64,000 nt of DNA, taken from NCBI GenBank assembly GCA_963578605.1, contig CAUZEA010000016.1, forward strand, positions 8,763-72,762, read 5' to 3'. The position numbers and the translations under genes are program-made. The notes under the pieces were generated by a model. The model made no database searches and was not told the origin of the DNA. It was given only the letters and a program-made list of their open reading frames with translations. This stretch comes from JAKVCB01 sp963578605 (lineage in GTDB: Bacteria; Planctomycetota; Planctomycetia; Pirellulales; Lacipirellulaceae). This document shows, piece by piece, positions 17,850 through 27,422 of the stretch (positions are counted from its first letter, which is position 1; every line of letters starts with the position of its first letter).

Positions 17850-19718
17850 TTACTCCACGGTTACACTCTTGGCCAGGTTGCGCGGCTTGTCGACGTCGCA
17901 ACCCCGCAAGACGGCGAAGTGATAGGCGAGTAATTGCAGCGGTACGGCGGTCACAATTGGCTGTACAAAACTTTGGGTAACGGGAATGGTAACCACATCA
18001 TCGGCAATTTCACTGGCACGGGTATCGAGCTCATCGACAACCGCAATGACAGGGCCGCCGCGGGCCTTGATTTCCTCCATGTTTGAAATAACTTTGTCGT
18101 AAACCTCTCCCTGAGGCACAATAAAAACGCTTGGCGTGTTTTCATCGACCAGGGCAATTGGCCCATGCTTCATTTCTGCGGCAGGATAACCCTCGGCATG
18201 AATGTAACTGATCTCTTTGAGCTTTAATGCACCCTCCAAAGCCGCCGGGAAATTGAACTGCCGACCGAGGTACAGGAAATTTTCGGCCGCTGCATATTTC
18301 GCTGCGATACGGCGCGCTTCGGTATTCGTCTTCAGTGCTCGTTCAATGTATTCCGGAAGTTTCTCCAACTCTGCAATCACCCGCAAACCAGCTTCATAAC
18401 TCAAGTCCCGGATACGACCAAAATAAAGGGCGAGCATCGCCATGACCACGCATTGCGATGTGAACGCCTTGGTCGAGGCAACTCCGATCTCGGGGCCCGC
18501 GTGTAAATAAACGCCGCCATCTGCTTCGCGGGCAATCGTGCTGCCAACCACGTTGCAGATGGCCATTGTCGGATGGCCCTTGCGCTTCATCTCGCGCAGG
18601 GCAGCCAGGGTGTCGATCGTTTCGCCACTCTGGGTAATCGCAAACAACAATGTCCCCGGAGAATGAGGTGGATTGCGATACCGCAACTCGCTCGCATACT
18701 CCACTTCAACCGGAACGCGGGCAAGAGCCTCGATCATGTACTCTCCCGCAAGTCCCGCATGCCAGCTTGTGCCACACGCAGTCATGACAATACGATCAAT
18801 CGATCGAAGTTGTTGTGGCGAGAGATTGAACCCGCCAAAAATTGCAGTCGCCTCATCACGATCAATCCTCCCGCGCATCGCGTTCCGCACGGTCTCTGGC
18901 TGCTCAAAAATCTCTTTGAGCATGTAGTGTGGATAGCCCTCCAATTCCACCTGAGTAGTCTCAATCTCCAATTCCTGAACATCATACCGAATACGGCCTT
19001 CATCGCGGTGGATAACACGGATTGTCTCAGCCGTTACGACCGCCAACTCGTGGTCCGCAAGGTAGACAATCTTGTCGGTGTAACCAACCAGGGGTGATCC
19101 ATCGCTGGCAATAAAATGCTCACCCTTGCCGACACCAATTACCAGGGGACTACCAAGCCGGGCAGCAATAATCAGATCGGGCCAGTCGTGAAATACGATC
19201 GCTAAACCGTAGGTGCCGCGAAGTTGCGACAACGCCGATTGGACCGCACCAATTAAAGGAGCATACGGTTCAGCAAGGTCCGAAACCTCCCAGTCAACAT
19301 CCTCCATCTCGCTGGAAATAAGGTGGGCAATAACTTCCGAATCCGTCGAACTCTTGAAGACATAACCTTTTTGCTCAAGCTGCTCTTTCAACGTGTGAAA
19401 ATTCTCAATGACGCCATTGTGCACAATCGCCAATCTAACATCACCACTCAGGTGCGGATGGGCATTGGTGTCGGTCGCCGGCCCGTGGGTCGCCCAACGT
19501 GTGTGACCAATTCCAACATGACCCTCGACCGGCGATTTCCGTAACGCGTTTGCCAGGTCATCAATCCGCCCAGCCGTCTTGGTAATCGCAAGCTCGCCAG
19601 CTCCGTCGATCGTCACCACACCTGAGCTGTCGTATCCGCGATACTCAAGCCGGCGCAACCCCTTGAGCAAAAAATCTATGGCTTCACACGAGCCAATGTA
19701 GCCAACAATTCCGCACAT
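17850..19718 (-). CDS. glmS: Glutamine--fructose-6-phosphate aminotransferase (isomerising)
   Basis: GlmS makes glucosamine-6-phosphate from fructose-6-phosphate and glutamine, the entry step to UDP-GlcNAc. The 622-residue protein starts MCGIVGYIG, which leaves the catalytic Cys1 after Met removal; the longer open frame upstream is therefore rejected. The glutaminase half contains HTRWATHGPAT and IVHNGVIENF. The two SIS domains carry TACGTSWHAGL and FAITQSGETIDTLAAL, and the C-terminal tail is the conserved PRNLAKSVTVE. AGGAAGG lies about 12 bases before the start. Confidence 0.97.
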   Translation of the reverse strand: MCGIVGYIGSCEAIDFLLKGLRRLEYRGYDSSGVVTIDGAGELAITKTAGRIDDLANALRKSPVEGHVGIGHTRWATHGPATDTNAHPHLSGDVRLAIVHNGVIENFHTLKEQLEQKGYVFKSSTDSEVIAHLISSEMEDVDWEVSDLAEPYAPLIGAVQSALSQLRGTYGLAIVFHDWPDLIIAARLGSPLVIGVGKGEHFIASDGSPLVGYTDKIVYLADHELAVVTAETIRVIHRDEGRIRYDVQELEIETTQVELEGYPHYMLKEIFEQPETVRNAMRGRIDRDEATAIFGGFNLSPQQLRSIDRIVMTACGTSWHAGLAGEYMIEALARVPVEVEYASELRYRNPPHSPGTLLFAITQSGETIDTLAALREMKRKGHPTMAICNVVGSTIAREADGGVYLHAGPEIGVASTKAFTSQCVVMAMLALYFGRIRDLSYEAGLRVIAELEKLPEYIERALKTNTEARRIAAKYAAAENFLYLGRQFNFPAALEGALKLKEISYIHAEGYPAAEMKHGPIALVDENTPSVFIVPQGEVYDKVISNMEEIKARGGPVIAVVDELDTRASEIADDVVTIPVTQSFVQPIVTAVPLQLLAYHFAVLRGCDVDKPRNLAKSVTVE

Positions 19719-19877
19719 AGGCCAACAATCCTTCCTATCAAAGAGTTCCCCCCGGCGGCAACATTGTCGATGAGGGATGAGCCAAGATAGCTCATTGGTC
19801 CCCCTCCTTCCAGCGTAAACGCTGTCAACAGATCCATCTATCACTTTGCAGACAATTTTTGTATCACTCAAAACAGA

Positions 19878-19970
19878 GCTTTCTTACCCAGTGATCCATG
19901 ATGCGCTTTCTTACCCAGTGATCCATGATGCCAGGCAAATAACGCTTTCTTACCCAGTGATCCATGATGC
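19878..19970. repeat. Three 27-base direct repeats between glmS and kdsB
   Basis: Three identical copies of GCTTTCTTACCCAGTGATCC plus ATGATGC lie at 19878-19904, 19905-19931 and 19944-19970. The first two abut; 12 bases separate the second and third. An 11-base CAGGCAAATAA follows the second copy and recurs just before kdsB (19989-19999). The array ends about 32 bases before the kdsB start codon, in the shared divergent upstream region. Its function is unknown. Confidence 0.95.
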
Positions 19971-20002
19971 CAAGAAAATAAAAAATTCCAGGCAAATAAA
20001 AA

Positions 20003-20755
20003 ATGAGAACTTATGTTGTCATTCCTGCCCGCAAGGCGTCGACCCGACTGCCAAACAAAATGCTCCTTCGCAGTACGGGGCAGTCGCTGATCCAACACAC
20101 ATTCGAGGCTGCCTCCGCTGCCAGCAAACCAGTCGGTGTCCTCGTCGCCACCGACCACCAGGAGATCTACAGGGAAGTGATCGGCTTTGGTGGTCGTGCC
20201 GTTCTGACCAGCCCTGACTGTGCTAGCGGAACAGATCGCGTTGCCGAAGTTGCGCAGACTCTAAAAGACGCCGATATCCTCGTTAATCTTCAGGGCGATG
20301 AGCCAGAAATCGCTCCCGTGGATATTGACCGTGTGATCGAACTTCTCGAAGAAAACCCGGCCGAACAAATGGCCACCCTGGCGACACCTATCCAAAATCG
20401 TGACCAAATCCACGATCCATCCTGTGTCAAGGTGGTCTGTGACTGCCGGCAACGGGCACTCTATTTCAGCCGCAGTCCGATACCGTACGTGCGGGATAAA
20501 CTACCTGTCGACAGCAGTGGGGAATCTTTATTCCATCAGCACGTCGGACTCTACGCATATCGGCGAACATTCCTGTTGCAATTGGCGGCCACGCCCCCCT
20601 CGTTGCTTGAGCAAGCTGAAAAGCTCGAGCAGCTCCGCGTATTGCAAATGGGCGAAACAATGTGCGTGGGTATCGTTGAGCATGTAGCCCAGGGAATCGA
20701 TACGCCATCAGACTACGCAGCTTTTGTCAGCCGAAATCTTCGCCGTGCCGGGTAA
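20003..20755 (+). CDS. kdsB: 3-deoxy-manno-octulosonate cytidylyltransferase
   Basis: KdsB activates Kdo to CMP-Kdo for the lipopolysaccharide inner core. The 250-residue protein is the normal length. It has the nucleotide-binding start VIPARKASTRLPNKML, then VATDHQEIY, the metal-binding ILVNLQGDEPEI and ALYFSRSPIPYVRD, and HVGLYAYRRTFL. No good ribosome site precedes the ATG; the leader is A-rich and carries the 27-base repeat array. Its presence agrees with Kdo-containing lipopolysaccharide in planctomycetes. Confidence 0.93.
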   Translation: MRTYVVIPARKASTRLPNKMLLRSTGQSLIQHTFEAASAASKPVGVLVATDHQEIYREVIGFGGRAVLTSPDCASGTDRVAEVAQTLKDADILVNLQGDEPEIAPVDIDRVIELLEENPAEQMATLATPIQNRDQIHDPSCVKVVCDCRQRALYFSRSPIPYVRDKLPVDSSGESLFHQHVGLYAYRRTFLLQLAATPPSLLEQAEKLEQLRVLQMGETMCVGIVEHVAQGIDTPSDYAAFVSRNLRRAG

Positions 20756-20962
20756 ACCCCAGCCAACGATCCCGCCGGTGTTCTCGTCACCGTCCCGACA
20801 ATCGATCGCCACGGTTTGCCGATCGCCAAAAGACCCGCGTGACTTCTGTCACAGGGTAGCCACGTGGCTCGTCAGTTCGATTATTGCAGTTTTGATCCCA
20901 CCGATCGTACGAGGGTAAAAGCTGCTTTGAAGGTGCCCTCAATAGGTTAGAATCATGAAGCC

Positions 20963-22024
20963 ATGCAGCATCCCGATCTGTCATCACGTCTCCCCCTGTT
21001 GATCACCGGCATTGCGGGTGTCGCGGGTTCCAACGCGCTTCATTATTTCCAGACAAAATACCCGGGGCAGGTTATCGGCATTCGTCAGCGGGACAACTGG
21101 CGGCTGAAAGGACCTGGGATTATTGCCTGTAATGCTGAAGACCCTCACGCACTTGCCAGGTTGTTCGATCGCTACGAGTTTCCGTCTGTGCTAAATTGCG
21201 CTGGCAACTGTGCTTTGAAGGCATGCGAACTCGATCCACGGATGGCGTGGAGAACCAATGTGGAAGGTCTGCTTAATCTGCTCGCTGTCATTGTTGACAG
21301 ACCAGTCCGGCTCGTACACTTGTCGATTGATCTTGTATTTTCGGGACGTGATCGTGGCCCTCATGCTCCCGGATACGTCGAATCGGAACGGCACGATCCG
21401 GTAACCGTCTTCGGCAAGACCATGGTTTCCGCCGAACAACTCCTGGCGGATTGGCTTCCGCAAGCATGCGTACTGCGGATCTCACTGCCAATGGGGGTGA
21501 GTTTCAATGGGCATGCCGGAGCGATCGATTGGATTCAATCGCGGTTCAAACATCACCGTCCAGCAACCCTCTATTTCGACGAAGTTCGTACCCCAGCTTA
21601 CACCGACTGTTTGAGTCGGCTCTTCTGCAGGATCCTGGCAAGTGACATCTCGGGTTTGTTCCACACGGGCGGGCCAAGGCGGCTAAGCCTCTACGAAATT
21701 GCGCAGATCGTCAATCGCGTCGGGGGATACGATCCTAATTTGCTGATGGGGTGTCCTAGAATCGAAGCTGGACCCATTCCGCCACGGGCCGGCAATGTGG
21801 CCATGGATTCCACGAAACTTGCCGACGTTTTTGGCGGCCCTCTTTTGAGTGCCTGGCCCTACCACGAACAGTTTGTACCCACGTCTCGTGACTGGCATTA
21901 CCACCGCGGGCCCGAGCAAGGTTCTGAAGCACTACTTGCCGAAACCCTCTATCGAAACCCTGCCAGGACACCGACTGATGGCATCGATAAAAAACGCAAG
22001 AGCCGTCGTTTGCCCATGAAATGA
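20963..22024 (+). CDS. RmlD/dTDP-4-dehydrorhamnose-reductase-like SDR lacking the Tyr/Lys pair
   Basis: This is an extended short-chain-dehydrogenase fold of 353 residues. The N-terminal nucleotide-binding turn is LLITGIAGVAGSNA. RmlD-like signatures follow: NCAGNCALKACELDP, HLSIDLVFSGRDRG and VRTPAYTDCLSRL. At the usual Y-G-x-T-K active site the sequence reads VFGKTMVSAE, so both the catalytic Tyr (Phe here) and Lys (Met here) are missing. It may be a catalytically dead regulator, or use other chemistry. It opens the glycosyltransferase cassette, which suggests a role in nucleotide-sugar or glycan metabolism. Confidence 0.8.
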   Translation: MQHPDLSSRLPLLITGIAGVAGSNALHYFQTKYPGQVIGIRQRDNWRLKGPGIIACNAEDPHALARLFDRYEFPSVLNCAGNCALKACELDPRMAWRTNVEGLLNLLAVIVDRPVRLVHLSIDLVFSGRDRGPHAPGYVESERHDPVTVFGKTMVSAEQLLADWLPQACVLRISLPMGVSFNGHAGAIDWIQSRFKHHRPATLYFDEVRTPAYTDCLSRLFCRILASDISGLFHTGGPRRLSLYEIAQIVNRVGGYDPNLLMGCPRIEAGPIPPRAGNVAMDSTKLADVFGGPLLSAWPYHEQFVPTSRDWHYHRGPEQGSEALLAETLYRNPARTPTDGIDKKRKSRRLPMK

Positions 22025-22228
22025 TAGCAAATCGACAACGAGCAGGGACTCGGTATGCTAGCAGTAAGCACTCTCGCAACCGCCTCTGTTGATGGGTCCT
22101 CCGCAGTTGATGTGGATGTCAAAATTATTCTTTTAGTTAACCGCCGCCCGAAGTCGATGCTCCTGTAAAACTGGTGCGGCTGATTCATTTGCCCATCCAC
22201 CAACAGGTTTCCACTTGAAACCGATTTT

Positions 22229-23182
22229 GTGCTGCTGTCATCACCTAACTCCCACACAATAGGTTTTCCAATCCCTAATCAACTTGGTTTCCCGTCGCCT
22301 TTCTTCTCACCTGAAATAGCGTTGATTATCTGTACGTACCAGCGGCCAGAACACCTTTTGCGATGTCTTTCATCGGTCGCGAATCAAACGGCTATCAATC
22401 AACTCGAGGTGATTATCAGTGACGACGGTTCGCGTGATAACACTCAAAGCGTGGCAAGGGCTTTTGCTGACCGCAATATTTGTCCTGTTCGCTTTGCCAC
22501 TCAAAAACACAAAGGGTTTCGTGTATCCCGCGTGCGCAATAATGGCGCCTCCTACTCCACGGCACCCTATTTGCTTTTTGTCGATGGCGATTGCGTCCTG
22601 TCCACCGATCACGTTGAGCACCACCTGGCGGCCCGCCGGGACCATGTCGTGATCGTCGGTGATAGCCTGCGACTGGACAAGGTTGAGTCGGAGCAGATAA
22701 CAACAAGTACAACACTCAGCAACAAAATGTTAAACCGGTATGCTTCCCGGCAGGAGGCATGGAGGATATTTTACAAACGCTGGAAGGACCACTTTTATAG
22801 CTGGCTAGGTAGTCCGATGCGACCTCGGCTGACGGCGAACAACTTCGCACTGTGGCATCACGACTTTGAACAAGTCAACGGGTTCGACGAAAAATTCGTC
22901 GGTTGGGGCCTGGAAGACGTAGACCTTCAGCGACGGCTAAGTTTGCTTGGACTCCGCTTTCAAACCATCCTTCACCGCACATCCCCTTATCACCTGTGGC
23001 ACCCGCGCGAAGCGAGTTTCGCGCGGAATGCACTCGGCACTTCCAATCGGCAGTATTACGAACAGGGAGTGCAGAAGGCCACTTGTTCACTAGGTCTGAA
23101 CCGGACAGAAACTGGTGACTTTGAAACAATCAACATGAGTCCCTCCCAAACTGGCCACCCTTGGCATTCGAAAGTCGCTTGA
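22229..23182 (+). CDS. Family 2 glycosyltransferase with C-terminal galactosyltransferase-type domain
   Basis: A GT-A-fold enzyme of 317 residues. The nucleotide-sugar part has ALIICTYQRPEHLLRCL, then EVIISDDGSRDNT and a metal-binding segment YLLFVDGDCVLS. The C-terminal domain carries NGFDEKFVGWGLEDVDL, the ED motif typical of two-domain GT2/GT27-like enzymes. The start (GTG at 22229) has no clear ribosome site and is uncertain. The last ~25 residues look unstructured. It probably builds a surface polysaccharide with the other transferases in this cassette; donor and acceptor are unknown. Confidence 0.83.
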   Translation: MLLSSPNSHTIGFPIPNQLGFPSPFFSPEIALIICTYQRPEHLLRCLSSVANQTAINQLEVIISDDGSRDNTQSVARAFADRNICPVRFATQKHKGFRVSRVRNNGASYSTAPYLLFVDGDCVLSTDHVEHHLAARRDHVVIVGDSLRLDKVESEQITTSTTLSNKMLNRYASRQEAWRIFYKRWKDHFYSWLGSPMRPRLTANNFALWHHDFEQVNGFDEKFVGWGLEDVDLQRRLSLLGLRFQTILHRTSPYHLWHPREASFARNALGTSNRQYYEQGVQKATCSLGLNRTETGDFETINMSPSQTGHPWHSKVA

Positions 23183-23712
23183 GACCCGTCCCGAACGAGG
23201 CTCAGCTGAGAGGGATTCGCTCGGTTACAACATGGCGTCTCAACCAGGGTCGGCACGGTGTGAAAGATCGCCCCAAGACCTCCATCGTGTTGATTACCGG
23301 ATGCCCAGTGACGTTGCCAAAGTCAACGTCCGGAATACGGTCACGGCAATGCACTTCGCGCATACATACGGGCCGTAATCGGTAGTCATATCGCATGCAT
23401 CCATTTCGCCATCACATGCGAGCAGAGTCTCGTCACCTTTTCCCTCGACATGATCTTGGGCAATCTCCAGGTTAGTAGCGGGAAGCGGCTTCCCAAACAC
23501 CTGGGAAGCGAGGATCGTGACTGTCGTGGCAACAACAGATCCTTAACTCACGCTACCAATGAAACGAAACCACCCACCAATCGCTTACAACTCATGCCTG
23601 TTCTTACGTTGCGTACGATCTCAACTCGTCCTGTGATGACGCCACGCATCGTGCCCTCTCCTTCAACACGACTCTGGCAACCACCACATGTGACCGTCAC
23701 CCGTCTTGATCG
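23183..23712. other. Region without a confident gene between two glycosyltransferases
   Basis: No recognisable gene. On the minus strand there is a short 33-codon frame starting near 23650 behind a strong AAGGAG ribosome site, which soon hits a stop. A different frame then reads SVVATTVTILASQVFG, like a signal peptide, and a Cys-containing stretch down to 23294. This could be a broken small secreted-protein gene, but nothing was recognised. Confidence 0.3.
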
Positions 23713-24644
23713 TTATGCAACTTGCCGTTCCGCTTGCGGGACCTCCACACCATCGAATGCCCCGCGATGGTAACTTGCCCGGATTAGTTTCTTGACCGAC
23801 CACGTTGGCCGTGCAACGTTGTGATACGCTTGGAACTGGGCTCCGTAAATTGATGCTTTGGTCCAATGTTGCAACCGCAGCAGCAACTGGAACCAACCGC
23901 TGAAATCTTCTTCATCCAGAGAGCTTGTCTGTCCGATCCCGTAAAAAAACGCTCCAGATACTCAAGACTGATTCGCTCATTGGGAATAAAGTGTCGCAGT
24001 CGGGCCTGGGGAATCCAATAGCCACCGTACCCGGCAGCCAGTAGTTGTTTCAGAATTACGGTTTCTTCGCCTCGTACCTCAGTCGGACCAACCCGTCCCA
24101 AACGGCGATTGTACCGAAAGCGTCGCTGAACGTCGGCCCGAATCGCGAGATTGGCGCCAAACGGTAGTGTTGCGGCACTCAACTTGAACTCGTCGTTTCC
24201 AAAGTCCCGCGTAGCAAAGGCCAGGGCAATTTGGTTCCAAACTGTGGTAACCCACAAAGGAGGACCGGTCTCGAACCATGGCTCAATCGGGCCGCCAAAA
24301 AAGGAAGCATCCGGGTAACGATTGGCAGCGTCGACATGCGCGCCCAACCAGTCGGGATTCACCAACACATCATCATCAGTCCACAGGATGAGTTCGCCCT
24401 CTATTGTATCGATTGCCGTATTCAACGCGTTCGATTTCCCAAGGTTGGGCTCCCACAGCCGTCGCAGCGGTAGATCATCTGCATGTTTCGCAAGAACTTG
24501 ATCGGTGTCGTCGGTGCAATGATTGTTGACAACCAATACCTGCCACTCAATGCCGGCAGGGATCACCAGTTCACGCATGCTCGCCAGCGTTTGATCAAGC
24601 AACGCAGCGCGATTCCATGTACAGATGGCAATGTCGACGTGCAT
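23713..24644 (-). pseudogene. Family 2 glycosyltransferase, frameshifted at a T7 tract (or sequencing error)
   Basis: The 5' part is a normal GT2 gene starting MHVDIAICTWNRAALLDQTL, with LVVNNHCTDDTDQVL and the metal-binding ELILWTDDDVLVNPDWL. At a run of seven A on the plus strand (23943-23949) the frame breaks. As read, the protein continues FFTGSDRQALWM and ends at 23784 after low-complexity residues. Adding one base to the tract gives ERFFYGIGQTSSLDEEDF, the usual GT2 continuation, and an open frame through to a TAA at 23713 (about 310 residues). The longer reading is favoured. A homopolymer frameshift can be phase variation, decay or an assembly error. Confidence 0.8.
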
Positions 24645-25328
24645 CGGTGTTCGTCCCCGAGAGGATGGAAGAATAAGGTTCCGCAAATGCGTGTTACGCC
24701 TGGCAGCTACGCCCGAATCACGTCGTCTGTGCAAAACAGAGCGATCCAGTGGAAAAAGTTGCCTCAGAAAAAGATCGTGTAAGATAAAAATTTAATGACG
24801 GCCTGCCAAGGGTGATTTGCCTTGTTTGACCATGATAGCTTCGGAACCGCCTGTTGCATGGCAACACACATCCCGACAGCAAGACCTGCCAGCAGCGGTG
24901 GTGCAGGCGAAGTTGAAACCGTTTCCCGGGGGATGCCAGATTCTTTAATTGACACGCCGATTGGTCTTTGGTATTGCCTCCCCTGGCTAGTGGTCTCCTT
25001 GGCTTTTGTTGCGGCAGCAATCCCCTTATCGGCGGGCAACCCGACACACTGTTTTTGGGCGCGGGTGTAGCAACTACCGTCTGCGATGGACTAGAAGGGC
25101 GCGGCGTTATGTGGCCTGAACACCCGTTACCCCAGGACCGGTTGCGCAACCTGGTTGATTTCTGCTGCGGTTTCGCGACAGAGTTTTGTGGCATCCCCTG
25201 TTGCCCGCCAGGAACGTATAGAAGCAGTGATCTGCCAATTCTCTCCGTCCACGGAAAAACCGTCATGGAAAGACTGCCTGGTTGAACTGGGGAAGACTTT
25301 GGGAAAAGGCTCCGTGAAGGCAAAGACC
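24645..25328. other. Spacer between two glycosyltransferases, unresolved
   Basis: Several overlapping frames are open here, but none reads like a known protein. The plus strand has one membrane-like piece (LPWLVVSLAFVAAAIPLS near 24975-25030), and a charged stretch runs in frame into the next glycosyltransferase (from 25155). These may be remains of a broken gene. Confidence 0.3.
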
Positions 25329-26249
25329 ATGAGCAGCAATATTGCTGTTATTATCCCGGTTTACAACCGCAGGCAGACCGTGTTGGAAACGCTGCAGCGA
25401 GTTGCTACCCAGGATATGTTGCCGCACCAGGTCATCCTGGTAGACGACGGATCGTGCGACGGTACCGGCGAGGCTGTCCAGCGCTGGCTTCATGGGCAAA
25501 CCCGTCTTACAAACGCAATGGTAGTTCGGCAGGAGAATCGTGGTGTTGGAGCCGCACGAAACCGGGGTTTCACCGAGATTGGAGATTGCCCTTACGTAGC
25601 TTTTCTCGATTCAGATGATTTGTGGCCTGTTGATTTCCTGGCTCGATCCCGGAATGCCCTTACAGCAAACCCGCTTGCCATTGCTGTCACGTGCAATCAG
25701 ATGTTTTGTGGCGTTCAGCGGCGCACACGATTTCGCAGTACGTCGGCGATCACAGAAAATGCGACGGCGTGGTTGTTTCGAAACGACGGAGCCCTTGGTT
25801 CTTCTTCCGTCTTCCACAGTGAAACCCTTCGTCAACTGGGTTGCTATAACGAAAGCCTGCTGACTGGTGAGGATGTCGATCTGTTTCTGCGCGTGAGCCT
25901 CATGGGTCCCTGGCTTCACATGGAAGGGGAGCCGGTGGTCCATCACCGAGGTTTGTGTGTAGAGCGCGGGGAAGAGGAAAATCTCAGTGAGAAATTTGGT
26001 GACTCCTGTCGCCGCTGGGCCTTGATTCACGAAAAATTTATCTGCCAAAGCATTGGCAAGCAGTATCTCGACCGCAATGTCTGTCGTAATCGGTTGGCTT
26101 ACTACTGGTATCGAGCCGGGCGTCAATTGATGCGGGCCAAGCGCGTTGATGAAGCCCAACAATGCTTCAGGCGATCGTTGACTTGGCGCTTTTGGCAAGG
26201 TAACACGTGGTTTCGGCTGGCCCAAACTCTTTTGTCTTCGCAAGGTTGA
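25329..26249 (+). CDS. Family 2 glycosyltransferase
   Basis: A GT-A-fold transferase of 306 residues. It begins MSSNIAVIIPVYNRRQTVLE and continues with QVILVDDGSCDGTGEAV, a QENRGVGAARNRG segment and the metal-binding VAFLDSDDLWPVDFL. LTGEDVDLFLRVSLMG supplies the catalytic ED motif. The C-terminus ends in a TPR-like helix pair (KRVDEAQQCFRRSLTWRFW). GAAGG lies 10 bases before the ATG. It completes the glycan cassette, and the region to its right has a different character. Confidence 0.88.
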   Translation: MSSNIAVIIPVYNRRQTVLETLQRVATQDMLPHQVILVDDGSCDGTGEAVQRWLHGQTRLTNAMVVRQENRGVGAARNRGFTEIGDCPYVAFLDSDDLWPVDFLARSRNALTANPLAIAVTCNQMFCGVQRRTRFRSTSAITENATAWLFRNDGALGSSSVFHSETLRQLGCYNESLLTGEDVDLFLRVSLMGPWLHMEGEPVVHHRGLCVERGEEENLSEKFGDSCRRWALIHEKFICQSIGKQYLDRNVCRNRLAYYWYRAGRQLMRAKRVDEAQQCFRRSLTWRFWQGNTWFRLAQTLLSSQG

Positions 26250-26385
26250 CACAATCAGCCCGACACCCGAGAGCATCGGTATCCACGCGTGGAACCAGAC
26301 GCACGTCGGCGGGCTCTGCCACCACGGCTTCTTCTGGTCTCCAAAGGATGAGAAGGCCCTGGAGGATTTGGACCGGCTGCCGTAA
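26245..26385 (+). pseudogene. Orphan C-terminal gene stub at the left edge of the catabolic region
   Basis: Starting inside the last codons of the glycosyltransferase gene, about 46 codons in another frame read as convincing protein (TPESIGIHAWNQTHVGGL, then FFWSPKDEKALEDLDRL) with GC-rich third positions, and end in TAA. There is no start codon or ribosome site. It looks like the tail of a gene whose front was removed. The family is not recognised. Confidence 0.5.
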
Positions 26386-26393
26386 AAGGTCTT

Positions 26394-27422
26394 TCAGTCC
26401 GTCGGCAAGAGCAAACACTTGATGCCTTGCCGAGACCGGACCGTGTCAAACGCCGCCTTCCACTGGGTCAACGGGAAACGGCTGCTCACCAGCGGGGTGG
26501 TCCTGATCGCACCCTCGCCGAGCAGTTCGAGAGCCCGTTTCCATGTCCCATGGCAGTAGGTAAAGCTCGGGAGAATCGTCAACTCCTTGATAATCGCCTG
26601 GTCTAAATCGACCGCGATCTCGCGACCGGGCAGACCAACCGTTACCACTTGAGCCGCCTTGCGTGCGAAGGTGATGCATTGCTCCAGGGATGCCCTTGAT
26701 CCACCGCACTCGATGGTGACATCGGCTCCCAGACCATCGGTCATCTCCAGAATCGAATCGAGAGAGTCCGTTTGTCCATTGATCACAACGTCGGCGCCCA
26801 AGTCCCTGCCCACGGCGAGACGATGCTCATCTCCCCCGGTACCGATCAGGACCACCGTGGCTCCGCGCGATTTCGCCGCTTGCAAACACAACAGGCCGAC
26901 GGGCCCCGGTCCCGATACGAGAACGACATCGCCGGGCGAAATCGTGGCCCGCTCGTAAACTGCCCGAACGGCAACCGCGGTTGGTTCGGACATCGAGCCA
27001 GCTTCAAAGTCGACGTTGTCGGGTAGCCGGTGCAGGCTTTCTTCCCTCTGGCAGACGTATTTTGCGAAGGCTCCGTCGACATGAACACCCATGCTCTGTC
27101 GACGAACACAGAGCCCTATGAGTCCGTCCTGACAGAAGCGACATCGTCCACACGTATATTTGAAGGTCTCGGAGGTGACCCGATCGCCAACCTTGAATCG
27201 GGTCACCTCGGCACCCATTTCCACCACGACACCCGACATCTCGTGCCCCAGAACCATCGGCGGGCAATTCGTGTACTCGTCATCATGGATGTGAAGATCC
27301 GTCCCGCAGATCGCGCCAACCTTGACCTCCACTTTCAGTTGGTCAGGCTCTGGAATGGGCTCGGGCAGGTCCAGGACCTCAAGGTTCCCGATGCCGGCAG
27401 CTGTCTTTACGAGGGCTTTCAT
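26394..27422 (-). CDS. Zinc-dependent alcohol/polyol dehydrogenase (MDR family)
   Basis: A medium-chain NAD(P)-dependent dehydrogenase of 342 residues, similar in layout to sorbitol and threonine dehydrogenases. Catalytic zinc ligands are Cys39 (GAICGTDLH) and H60-E61 (VLGHEMSG). The structural zinc site is C-x2-C-x2-C-x7-C (YTCGRCRFCQDGLIGLC). The cofactor fold shows VVLVSGPGPVGLLCLQAAK. Its ATG overlaps the transaldolase stop codon (ATGA), so the two are translationally coupled. The likely role is oxidation of a sugar or polyol; the substrate is not determined. Confidence 0.9.
   Translation of the reverse strand: MKALVKTAAGIGNLEVLDLPEPIPEPDQLKVEVKVGAICGTDLHIHDDEYTNCPPMVLGHEMSGVVVEMGAEVTRFKVGDRVTSETFKYTCGRCRFCQDGLIGLCVRRQSMGVHVDGAFAKYVCQREESLHRLPDNVDFEAGSMSEPTAVAVRAVYERATISPGDVVLVSGPGPVGLLCLQAAKSRGATVVLIGTGGDEHRLAVGRDLGADVVINGQTDSLDSILEMTDGLGADVTIECGGSRASLEQCITFARKAAQVVTVGLPGREIAVDLDQAIIKELTILPSFTYCHGTWKRALELLGEGAIRTTPLVSSRFPLTQWKAAFDTVRSRQGIKCLLLPTD

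Noticed and set aside
19878..19970. CRISPR array
   Set aside because: Only three repeats, with 0 and 12 bases between them, and no cas genes in the window.
20858..20869. AGCCACGTGGCT palindrome as an operator
   Set aside because: A 12-base palindrome is expected by chance at this scale, and nothing else supports it.
24718..25323. 201-codon minus-strand gene
   Set aside because: Composition is not protein-like, and it overlaps other equally open frames and the start of a real glycosyltransferase.
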